From positions 248,001 through 312,000 of the forward strand of contig NZ_FRAC01000006.1 in the NCBI RefSeq assembly GCF_900142215.1: 64,000 nt of DNA, written 5' to 3'. This document shows positions 8,795-16,493 of the stretch, piece by piece. The notes beneath the pieces were generated by a model. The model ran no database searches and had not been told where the DNA came from. It saw nothing but the letters and a program-made list of their open reading frames with translations. This DNA is from Anaerocolumna jejuensis DSM 15929 (GTDB lineage: Bacteria; Bacillota; Clostridia; Lachnospirales; Lachnospiraceae). Position numbers and translations under genes: made by a program. Every line of letters begins with the position of its first letter. Position 1 is the stretch's first letter.

Positions 8795-8826
8795 TTAAAT
8801 TTTGGTTCACCTTACCTTTCCCGCCG

Positions 8827-9678
8827 CTACTTCTTTAATTGTTCTTTTCGTTCGGTTATAACAAGCACTTCATCCAGCCTGCTGAAATCCACCGCCGGTA
8901 TCAAATGAGCTGTTTTTGTCAAGTTGTTGGGTTCAACGGTTATATCCGTCACATAGCCGATTAATATCCCCTGTAAGTATTTTGTACTGATAGAGGAAGT
9001 GACGACCTCGAATCCATCGGATATTTTCGCATCCTTTGCAATGAGGGAAACATCCAGAATTCCTTTGCTGTAGGATTCCATACTGCCGTTGACGATACAG
9101 TTGTCGGATGTTTTGATGAACATTCCGTAGACATTGCTGGAATCATCGATAATGGAGCGCACCTTGGAGTAATTCTGATGTACCTCCGTTACAATTCCCA
9201 CAAGGCCATTTCCGGCAATCACGTTCATGTCAACATCGATGCCATCTTCCTTTCCTTTATCAATGGTAAAGTTATTATACCAGTTATTGGGATCTATACT
9301 GATTACCCTGGCACCTACCTTGGGATAATCCGCGTATTTCTGATCCAGCTTATACAGGTCACGGAAGCGGTCCAGTTCATATTTATCCTGAAGCAGTATC
9401 TTGTTCTCATAAGAAACTTCGGATAGTTGTTTCTTTAAATCTTTGTTTTCTTTTAGGAGAGTGCTTAACTTTACAAATTTATCTCCCTGGGCAGCAATTG
9501 CCTTGCCCACCGTATTAATTCCGTTCTGCATGGGCATTAAAACATCCCCTACTGCCCCTTTTACAGGTGATAAGGCCTCACTGTAACGAAAGGATATAAA
9601 CATCAGGATGAGACATAAGACGACTCCCCCGATAAAGAGATGCTTGGGGTTAATCAAAAAACCTGGTCTCCTTCTCAT
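8827..9678 (-). CDS. mreC: Rod shape-determining protein MreC
   Basis: The 283 residues have a short basic N terminus, one membrane span (about 10-28), a coiled coil (about 60-100) and an extracytoplasmic beta-rich domain. That domain contains VISIDPNNWYNNFTIDKG, GNGLVGIV and STKYLQGILIGYV. MreC dimers scaffold wall enzymes outside the membrane. The ATG at 9678 has AAGGAGGT 5 nt upstream. The earlier in-frame ATG at 9699 would put that site inside the gene. Confidence 0.93.
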   Translation of the reverse strand: MRRRPGFLINPKHLFIGGVVLCLILMFISFRYSEALSPVKGAVGDVLMPMQNGINTVGKAIAAQGDKFVKLSTLLKENKDLKKQLSEVSYENKILLQDKYELDRFRDLYKLDQKYADYPKVGARVISIDPNNWYNNFTIDKGKEDGIDVDMNVIAGNGLVGIVTEVHQNYSKVRSIIDDSSNVYGMFIKTSDNCIVNGSMESYSKGILDVSLIAKDAKISDGFEVVTSSISTKYLQGILIGYVTDITVEPNNLTKTAHLIPAVDFSRLDEVLVITERKEQLKK

Positions 9679-9708
9679 ATGGACCTCCTTCCCTTTCATT
9701 TATTTTTA

Positions 9709-10731
9709 TCAGACCTTTATAGTTGTTTCTTTTAACGGACTAGCCAGGTCTGATAAATGATGGTCTTCTATAATCCTGCCGAGGCCGTTTACCACCGTAT
9801 TGGCAGGGTCATTGCAGATATTTATCTGAAGTCCGGTTTCCTTTGCTAAAAGAGTATCCAGTCCCTGTATGGCGGAAGAACCACCGGTAACATAGATTCC
9901 GGAATCTATAATGTCCGAAGAAATTTCAGGTGGAGTCCTCTCAAGGATTATTCGTATGGCATCAATAATGGAATAAATATATTCTATGATAGCATCATAA
10001 ACAAAGGAGGAGCTGATATCCACTTCCGTAGGAAGGCCCGTTACCACATTCCTTCCATAGGCTTTCATGCTGTGTTCTTCCGAAGGAACGGCTGTTGCCA
10101 GCTCCTTCTTGATATTTTCCGCCGTTTTATCACCAATTACCAGATTATAACTTTTTTTAACAGTGGATTTAATGGATTCATCCAGGCGGCTGCCTCCGAT
10201 AGGAATAAGCTTACTGATGACGATTCCTCCCAGGGACATAATAGAAACTTCCGTCGTATCGGCACCAATATCAACCACCATTACACCCTTGGCATTATTG
10301 ACATCAAGACCGATACCGACTGCGTCGGCAATGGGCTTTTCCACTATTTTAATGGACTTGGCTTTTGCCCGGGAGCTGGCTATCAGGTCATAAAAGGCTC
10401 TTCTTTCCACCTCTGTGATGTCGGTAGGAGTAGCTATCAGAATAGCGGAAGCCTTTATACTGCCTCTTTTATACAGCCTGTTGAACATATAGTTAATCAG
10501 CTCCAGCATATTATTGATGTCCGCTATGACCCCGTTTTTTACCGGATAGCTGACATTGATATTAGCCGGTGCTTTTCCATGCATTTCAAATGCTTCATTA
10601 CCGGCAGCAATTACCTTTTTCTTTCCTTCTACCGCAATAATATTTTTTTCGTCTACCACAACGCCTTCATTCTTATGGTATATTTTAATGGTACTGGTTC
10701 CCAAATCAATTCCGTAAGTCTTTCCTGCCAT
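9709..10731 (-). CDS. mreB: Actin-like cell shape protein MreB
   Basis: MreB forms membrane-associated filaments that guide rod-shaped wall growth. The 340 residues show actin-fold signatures: phosphate 1 GIDLGTSTIKIY (8-19), GVMVVDIGADTTEVSIMSLGGIV (phosphate 2, about 148-170) and GIYVTGGSSAIQGLD (adenosine motif, about 283). It opens the mreB-C-D order in an 18-gene minus-strand run. Clostridia may encode several MreB or Mbl paralogues, and this copy is called MreB because of mreCD next to it. Confidence 0.93.
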   Translation of the reverse strand: MAGKTYGIDLGTSTIKIYHKNEGVVVDEKNIIAVEGKKKVIAAGNEAFEMHGKAPANINVSYPVKNGVIADINNMLELINYMFNRLYKRGSIKASAILIATPTDITEVERRAFYDLIASSRAKAKSIKIVEKPIADAVGIGLDVNNAKGVMVVDIGADTTEVSIMSLGGIVISKLIPIGGSRLDESIKSTVKKSYNLVIGDKTAENIKKELATAVPSEEHSMKAYGRNVVTGLPTEVDISSSFVYDAIIEYIYSIIDAIRIILERTPPEISSDIIDSGIYVTGGSSAIQGLDTLLAKETGLQINICNDPANTVVNGLGRIIEDHHLSDLASPLKETTIKV

Positions 10732-10814
10732 TTTTTTATCTCATTGCATATTTTTATCTAAGCGCATACATGAAAGGGTGTTCTACCTGTCTGTCTGCCG
10801 CAATGTTTTCCTTT

Positions 10815-11513
10815 CTAAATATATCCCTGCTCCGCAAGGCTCATATACTTATTATCACCAATTATAATATGATCCATAAGCCGGATTCCTACTAAATTTC
10901 CAGCTTCTTTCATTCTTTGGGTGGTTTTGATATCTTCTTTGCTTGGAGTAGGATCCCCGCTGGGATGGTTGTGAAGAAGTATGATATTAACCGCTTCGTA
11001 TTTAAGAGCATTTAAGAAAATTTCCCGGGGCGAAAGCAGCGAACTGCTTACCGTGCCGGTTGAAATAATCATATCTTTCAGTAACCTGCTCTTAGCATCC
11101 ATCATAACCAGATATACCATTTCCCTTTGAAGATGTCTCATTTCCTGCATGTAATAATTTGCAACTGCTTCGGGAGTGGCAAGTATCTGCCTCCCGTCAT
11201 TTGTAGCTTTCGCCATTCGCTTTGTCAGCTCCGTAATACACAGAAACTGTATCGCCTTTACTCTTCCGATTCCTTTAATGGATTTAAAGTCATTAAGGCT
11301 CATGTGGTTCAATCCAAGGAGTCCCTTATAGGTCTTAGAAAAGGAAAGCACCCGGGCTGCCACATCTACCACCCGTTCTCCTGCCGTTCCGGTTCGGATA
11401 ATCACAGCAAGAAGTTCGGCATCAGAGAGTACACCCGGGCCTAATCTTTCACATTTTTCATAAGGCCTTTCTGATAAAGGCATTTCCTTTAAGGTATAAT
11501 ACTTTTCATTCAT
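10815..11513 (-). CDS. radC: RadC family JAB-domain protein
   Basis: The 232 residues contain an N-terminal helix-hairpin-helix region (about 20-90, with SLNDFKSIKGIGRVKAIQ) and a C-terminal JAB/MPN domain. The latter has the metal-binding signature HNHPSGDPTPSKED around residues 180-193. Despite the RadC name, a DNA repair role is not well established. The family is predicted to be a metal-dependent hydrolase. The ATG at 11513 has AGGAGG 5 nt upstream. It lies directly before mreB, an order found in many Firmicutes. Confidence 0.93.
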   Translation of the reverse strand: MNEKYYTLKEMPLSERPYEKCERLGPGVLSDAELLAVIIRTGTAGERVVDVAARVLSFSKTYKGLLGLNHMSLNDFKSIKGIGRVKAIQFLCITELTKRMAKATNDGRQILATPEAVANYYMQEMRHLQREMVYLVMMDAKSRLLKDMIISTGTVSSSLLSPREIFLNALKYEAVNIILLHNHPSGDPTPSKEDIKTTQRMKEAGNLVGIRLMDHIIIGDNKYMSLAEQGYI

Positions 11514-11552
11514 TTGTCCTCCTACCTTCTCTCTCCGGGAAAAAGCAGGATA

Positions 11553-11828
11553 TTAAAGCTTTCGGTATACTATTATTGCCAAAATAATGCCAATAATACC
11601 GCCAATGGTTATTTTAATGGTCAAGCCGAAGCTTAAGACCATAACACCCAGATTCAGTTTTACAACTCCGCCCTGTCCAGAACTGCCTATGCCGAACTGC
11701 TGGCCATAATTAAGCCAAGAAAGGTAAGGAACATCTTTCGCCAGATATCCGAGAAAGCCTCCAAGGACTACCCCTGACAGCAGAACGATTAATAAGACGC
11801 CTGTATTCTTTGCATTTATTCTGGACAT
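11553..11828 (-). CDS. DUF4321 family membrane protein
   Basis: A 91-residue protein with two hydrophobic segments (about residues 9-30 and 58-88) and the pattern LSWLNYGQQFGIG between them, matching the DUF4321 family of clostridial membrane proteins of unknown function. The ATG at 11828 is chosen because GGAGG lies upstream. An in-frame start at 11873 would add residues that look like untranslated leader. It lies between the PLP-enzyme gene and radC in the same direction. Confidence 0.8.
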   Translation of the reverse strand: MSRINAKNTGVLLIVLLSGVVLGGFLGYLAKDVPYLSWLNYGQQFGIGSSGQGGVVKLNLGVMVLSFGLTIKITIGGIIGIILAIIVYRKL

Positions 11829-11907
11829 TGGATTTGTACCTCCACTACAAAAATTTCCCCTATATTTTATCATATATTCCTGGGTTTGTATACACCAATA
11901 GAATAAA

Positions 11908-13215
11908 TTAAAGGGATACCAATCCTTCCTCCTGCAGCTTCTGAACAGACATCAGGATACCGAACTTTGCATGGTACCATGTCAGCCCGCCCTGAAAATA
12001 TACATTATAAGGAGGCTTAATGGGAGCATCTGCGCTGAGCTCAATGCTTGCTCCCTGGATAAAGGCTCCTGCTGCCATGATGACGTCACAGGTATAGCCG
12101 GGCATCGCCCAGGGTTCAGGGATAACATAGCTGTCCACCGGAGCAGCGGCCTGAATACCGCGGCAGAAGGCAATTACTCCTTCTTTGGTGCCAAGGGTCA
12201 CGGCCTGTATAATATCATGCCTTGATTCTGTTCCGTTGGGCACTACAGAAAAGCCCAGTTTTTCATAAATATTGGCAGCAAAGACAGCTCCCTTTAAGGC
12301 TCCCGATACAACCTGGGGCGACAGGAACAGGCCCTGAAAGAGCTGGCTGTTAACACCCAGGGTAGCCCCTACCTCTTTTCCAAGCCCGGGAGCAGTAAGT
12401 CTGAAAGCTGCATTATCAACATATTCTGCCTTACCGGCAATATATCCTCCGATTGGTGCAAGGCCGCCGCCCGGATTTTTAATTAGTGAGCCCACCACCA
12501 AATCGGCCCCTGCATCGGTGGGTTCAATGGTTTCAACAAACTCTCCGTAACAGTTATCCACCATGCAGATAACCTCCGGTTTGATGGATTTGACAAAGGC
12601 TATCAGCTCGCCGATTCGTTTAACCGAAAGGGTGGGTCTTGTGGCATAGCCCTTGGAGCGCTGGATGGTAACCAGCCTGGTCCGCTCATTGATGGCATTT
12701 TTTATTCCTTCAAAATCAAAATCTCCATTCTCCAGTAAATCCACCTGGGAATAAGTGATTCCGTATTCCCGTAAGGAACCGGTCAGCCTTTCTTTTTTTT
12801 CACCGGTTTCTCCGATTCCGATTACACCCTCCAAGGTATCATAAGGCTTCCCAACAGGGGAAAGAATTTCATCCCCCGGTCTCAGATTGCCGGAAAGTGC
12901 CGTACTTAGTGCATGGGTTCCGCTGATCAGCTGGGGTCTTACCAGAGCTGCTTCCGTGTGAAATACCGATGCATAAACCTGTTCTATGGTATCCCTGCCC
13001 AGATCATTATAGCCGTAGCCCGTAGTAGCTGCAAAATGTATGTCGCTGACACGGTTGTCCTGAAATGCTTTGATGACCTTAAGCTGGTTATATTCTGCTA
13101 CTTTGTCGATTTCTTCAAATCTGTCCTTTAATTCACTTTCAATTATCCTTCCAAGCTCCAGTATTTCTGAATTGATGGAAAGGTCCTTATACATTTGTTC
13201 CAATTGCTGTTTCAC
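11908..13215 (-). CDS. Methionine gamma-lyase family PLP enzyme (aluminium resistance family)
   Basis: This is a 435-residue PLP-dependent protein of the family annotated as methionine gamma-lyase family or aluminium resistance protein (COG4100). Recognisable stretches are HFAATTGYGYNDLGRD, PQLISGTHALSTAL (about 95-108), CMVDNCYGEF (PLP-binding aspartate region, about 220), TIQRSKGYATRP and GSLIKNPGGGLAPIGGYI (probable PLP lysine in SLIKN). The natural substrate is not settled. Its ATG overlaps the miaA stop by 4 nt (ATGA), showing translational coupling. The family is commonly found beside miaA in Firmicutes. Confidence 0.88.
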   Translation of the reverse strand: MKQQLEQMYKDLSINSEILELGRIIESELKDRFEEIDKVAEYNQLKVIKAFQDNRVSDIHFAATTGYGYNDLGRDTIEQVYASVFHTEAALVRPQLISGTHALSTALSGNLRPGDEILSPVGKPYDTLEGVIGIGETGEKKERLTGSLREYGITYSQVDLLENGDFDFEGIKNAINERTRLVTIQRSKGYATRPTLSVKRIGELIAFVKSIKPEVICMVDNCYGEFVETIEPTDAGADLVVGSLIKNPGGGLAPIGGYIAGKAEYVDNAAFRLTAPGLGKEVGATLGVNSQLFQGLFLSPQVVSGALKGAVFAANIYEKLGFSVVPNGTESRHDIIQAVTLGTKEGVIAFCRGIQAAAPVDSYVIPEPWAMPGYTCDVIMAAGAFIQGASIELSADAPIKPPYNVYFQGGLTWYHAKFGILMSVQKLQEEGLVSL

Positions 13216-14180
13216 GGTTTTGCCCTTTGCCTTTCTGATGCTGTAATGCCCTTTTCTTTCATGGATTTTAGAAGGGCATCAAGGATTTCTTCTTCATTTT
13301 TATAATCATCCTTTAAAATCCATATAACTTCTTTTTCTCTCTTAAACCAGGTTATCTGCCGCTTGGCAAAATGTCTGGTTTCCTGCTTAATAGCTTCCAC
13401 GGCTTGTTCCAGGGTAGTATCCCCCTTCAGGTATTCTAGGATTTCCTTATACCCCAGGCCCTGCATGGAAACCATGCCGGAGGTTAAGCCTCTTTCCAGA
13501 AGCTTATTTACCTCTTCTGTGAGTCCTTCCTTCATCATGACATCCACTCTTTGGTTAATCCTGTCATACAGAATCTTCCTGTCAGTATTTAATACAAAGT
13601 AACAAAAATTATAGGGTGATTCCTTCTGCCGCTGTTCTTCGTTGTGGGCGGATATCCGCTCTCCTGTCTGGGCATGGTATTCTAGTGCTCTGATTACCCG
13701 CTTGACATTATTCGGATGAATAGCCTCTGCCGCTGCCGGGTCCACCTCTTTTAGACGGTCATGGAGATATTGTGCTCCCTGTTCCTTTGCCAGGGCAAGC
13801 AGGCTGTCCCTGCAGGCATTATCCTCTTCCGCTTCCTTAAAATCAATGCCGTAGAGCACTGCCTGAATATAGAATCCGGTTCCCCCTGTAAGAATGGGTA
13901 TTTTGCCTTTTGAATAGATTTCTTCCATATATTTATGGGTGTATTCCTGAAACTTTACTACATTGAAATCTTCCTCCGGCTCCAGCTCGTCTATGAGGTA
14001 ATGCTTTATTCCCTGCATTTCCTCCTTCTTTATTTTGGCAGTGCCAATATCCATATGCCGGTATACCTGCATGGAATCTGCACTGATGATTTCTCCGCCG
14101 ATTCTTTTGGCAAGCTCTATTGAAAGAGCAGTTTTTCCGACGGCAGTTGGCCCAGTCAGTACTATTAAAGGTTTTTTCAT
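13212..14180 (-). CDS. miaA: tRNA dimethylallyltransferase
   Basis: MiaA transfers the dimethylallyl group from DMAPP to N6 of A37 in tRNAs reading UNN codons. The P-loop GPTAVGKT is near residues 9-16, followed by ISADSMQVYRHMDIGTAK and LTGGTGFYIQAVL, all family signatures. The C terminus has RQITWFKRE. The start is placed at 14180, with GGATGG about 11 nt upstream. The in-frame ATG at 14195 lies directly against AAGG with almost no spacing. It is 25 nt after mutL and overlaps the next gene by 4 nt. Confidence 0.95.
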   Translation of the reverse strand: MKKPLIVLTGPTAVGKTALSIELAKRIGGEIISADSMQVYRHMDIGTAKIKKEEMQGIKHYLIDELEPEEDFNVVKFQEYTHKYMEEIYSKGKIPILTGGTGFYIQAVLYGIDFKEAEEDNACRDSLLALAKEQGAQYLHDRLKEVDPAAAEAIHPNNVKRVIRALEYHAQTGERISAHNEEQRQKESPYNFCYFVLNTDRKILYDRINQRVDVMMKEGLTEEVNKLLERGLTSGMVSMQGLGYKEILEYLKGDTTLEQAVEAIKQETRHFAKRQITWFKREKEVIWILKDDYKNEEEILDALLKSMKEKGITASERQRAKP

Positions 14181-14205
14181 ATCTGTTAATTCCATCCTTA
14201 TTTAC

Positions 14206-16446
14206 TTAAACAATACGCTTAAATTTTCTCTCCACCTCATATTTGCTCATGGAGATTATAACAGGTCTTCCATGAGGGCAGTTATAGGGATTCTCAAGGG
14301 TTAATAATTGCTCAATTAATGCATGGGCTTCTTCCACCGATAGCTTGTGGCTGCCCTTAACAGCCGCCTTGCAGGACATGGAAGCAATTTTGTCCAGTAT
14401 GATTTCCGGTGTATTATTATAGCCTTCCTCCGTAAGCCCGTCGATGATTTCAATTAATACATCATAATGGACCAGATTATATAAATCCCCCGGGACGGCA
14501 CGGACGGCATATTCCTTCCCTCCGAACTCTTCAAATTCAAAGCCGGCTTCTGTCAGAAAATCAAGATTATTTACCAGTGCTTCCTTTTCCCTCATATTAA
14601 GTGAAAGAATGATAGGAGGCATAAGCTGCTGGGAAAAATGCTCCTTTTCCTTCAGCTTCTTTACAATCCGCTCATACAGAACCTTTTCATGGGCCGCATG
14701 CTGGTCAATGATAAACATCTTATCGCCAAATTCTACAATCCAATAGGTATTAAACAGCTGCCCTATGATTTTATGCCCTGTAACAGCCTCTCTTGAAAGG
14801 AAGGATATCTGTTCATAGGCTGAAGCAGTATTTTCAGGAGTTTCAGACGCTGCTTTTTGAGCTGCATAATCTGCAGAATTCCGGGCTGCTTCAGTTACTG
14901 GACCTGGAACCGCTTCCTGCAGGACATTAGCATCTGCATTCTCAATTGCTTCCCTTGCAGCAATACCAGTAACTCCGGCTGCGGCATTACCGCCAGCTTC
15001 CATTGCCGCTCCAAAAGCAGCTTCCTTTGTCATATTACCGGCAGCTTCCCTTGCCATATCACCTGCAATTTCCTTTGCTGCTCCGTCCGCTGCTTCTTCA
15101 GACATCTTCTGCACCAGCTGCTCCGTGAAAGCCTGTGAAAAGCTATTTGGGTAAGCAGCTTCTTCTAAAAGCAGCTCTTCCCCCTCCTGTCCTTCCATCC
15201 TCCTTCTGTCCATATTTTCTTTTAAGAAGGAAGGAGCGGAATCCACATAGGATTTCAGACGTCCGATTTCTGTTTCCCTGACGGCTTCCTTTATAGCCGG
15301 GTCGGCTTGGGAAGCGTTAGTTCCTTGGAAAGTCCTTTGAGGAGCCTGATAGGAATGCCCTTCCTCCTGTCTTCTCTTAATCTCAAAGGGCTCCGGAAGC
15401 TTCTGGTTTACTTTTTCTTTTTCTTCTTCCTTTGTCAAATACACCTCGGTAATTAAATCTCTGCCCTCCAGGGTATTTTTTAAGCTTTTGTATATAAACT
15501 GAAAGAGCTCTTCCCCGTTCTTAAAGCGCACCTCCAGCTTGGCCGGATGTACATTTACATCGATAAGCTCTGTGTCAACGGTTAGCATCAGGGCTGTAAA
15601 GGGATACCGGTGAAGCATAATATAAGGCTTAAAGGCTTCTTCAATGGCTTTATAGATAATGGGATTCCGGACAAACCTTCCATTGATAAAATAATTTTCA
15701 TAATTTCTATTTCCCCTGGAAATAGCCGGCTTGGCAATAAAACCGGACATAGAAAAGCTATCCTCCTCGGACTTTACGGAAACCAGATGGGAGGTAATGT
15801 CCCTGCCATATATATGGTAAATAACATCCCTCTGGTTATTATTTCCTGAGGTATGGAGCTTAATCTGTCCGCTGATAATAAATTTAAATGAGATTTCAGG
15901 ATGGGAAATCGCTATTCTTTCCATAAAATCCTGTATGTAACCTGCTTCTGTCTGGGGAGACTTTAAGAATTTTCTTCTGGCCGGCGTATTAAAAAAGAGA
16001 TTCCTTATGATAAAGGTGGTTCCTGAGGGGCAGCCAATGTTCTCCGTTCCTTTTTCCACACCGCCGTCTATGAGATAGCGTATTCCGGTAAAGCTTTCTG
16101 CCGTCTTGGTCACAAGCTCAACCTGGGATATTGCCGCAATACTGGAGAGAGCTTCCCCTCGAAAGCCAAGGCTTTTTATTCGAAGAAGGTCGTCCGCATT
16201 CCTTATCTTACTGGTAGAATGGCGCAAGAATACATAAGGCATATCACTTTCCTCTATCCCGGAACCGTTATCTGTGATACGGATAAAGCTGATTCCGCCC
16301 TCTTTGATTTCCACCGTAATTACAGTTGCTCCGGCATCCACGGAGTTCTCCACCAGCTCCTTTACTACGGCGGAGGGCCGTTCAATAACCTCTCCTGCTG
16401 CTATTTGGTTTATGGTAGCATCATCCAATACTGTTATTCTTGGCAT
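14206..16446 (-). CDS. mutL: DNA mismatch repair protein MutL with endonuclease motif
   Basis: MutL couples MutS mismatch recognition to strand incision. The N-terminal GHKL ATPase domain shows ELVENSVDAGA (about 30-40), DNGSGI and GFRGEALSSIA (about 90). The C-terminal domain has DQHAAHEKVLYE (about 580), matching the DQHA(X)2E(X)4E nuclease motif of MutL proteins from organisms lacking MutH. CKAAVKG and CPHGRP follow. Between them is a linker with an unusual Ala/Glu-rich stretch (about residues 445-540) of degenerate repeats such as EAAGNMTKEAA. It follows mutS by 47 nt and precedes miaA. Confidence 0.95.
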   Translation of the reverse strand: MPRITVLDDATINQIAAGEVIERPSAVVKELVENSVDAGATVITVEIKEGGISFIRITDNGSGIEESDMPYVFLRHSTSKIRNADDLLRIKSLGFRGEALSSIAAISQVELVTKTAESFTGIRYLIDGGVEKGTENIGCPSGTTFIIRNLFFNTPARRKFLKSPQTEAGYIQDFMERIAISHPEISFKFIISGQIKLHTSGNNNQRDVIYHIYGRDITSHLVSVKSEEDSFSMSGFIAKPAISRGNRNYENYFINGRFVRNPIIYKAIEEAFKPYIMLHRYPFTALMLTVDTELIDVNVHPAKLEVRFKNGEELFQFIYKSLKNTLEGRDLITEVYLTKEEEKEKVNQKLPEPFEIKRRQEEGHSYQAPQRTFQGTNASQADPAIKEAVRETEIGRLKSYVDSAPSFLKENMDRRRMEGQEGEELLLEEAAYPNSFSQAFTEQLVQKMSEEAADGAAKEIAGDMAREAAGNMTKEAAFGAAMEAGGNAAAGVTGIAAREAIENADANVLQEAVPGPVTEAARNSADYAAQKAASETPENTASAYEQISFLSREAVTGHKIIGQLFNTYWIVEFGDKMFIIDQHAAHEKVLYERIVKKLKEKEHFSQQLMPPIILSLNMREKEALVNNLDFLTEAGFEFEEFGGKEYAVRAVPGDLYNLVHYDVLIEIIDGLTEEGYNNTPEIILDKIASMSCKAAVKGSHKLSVEEAHALIEQLLTLENPYNCPHGRPVIISMSKYEVERKFKRIV

Positions 16447-16493
16447 TAATTATTCACCATCCTTTCTGGCTGAAAAACAATCCTTGCATACCT

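Noticed and set aside
8478..8810. Minus-strand open frame overlapping mreD
   Set aside because: It is out of frame with mreD, and only the mreD frame has conserved MreD motifs.
10072..10761. Plus-strand 229-codon frame antisense to mreB
   Set aside because: It is the complement of a conserved gene, with composition typical of a shadow frame and no start signal.
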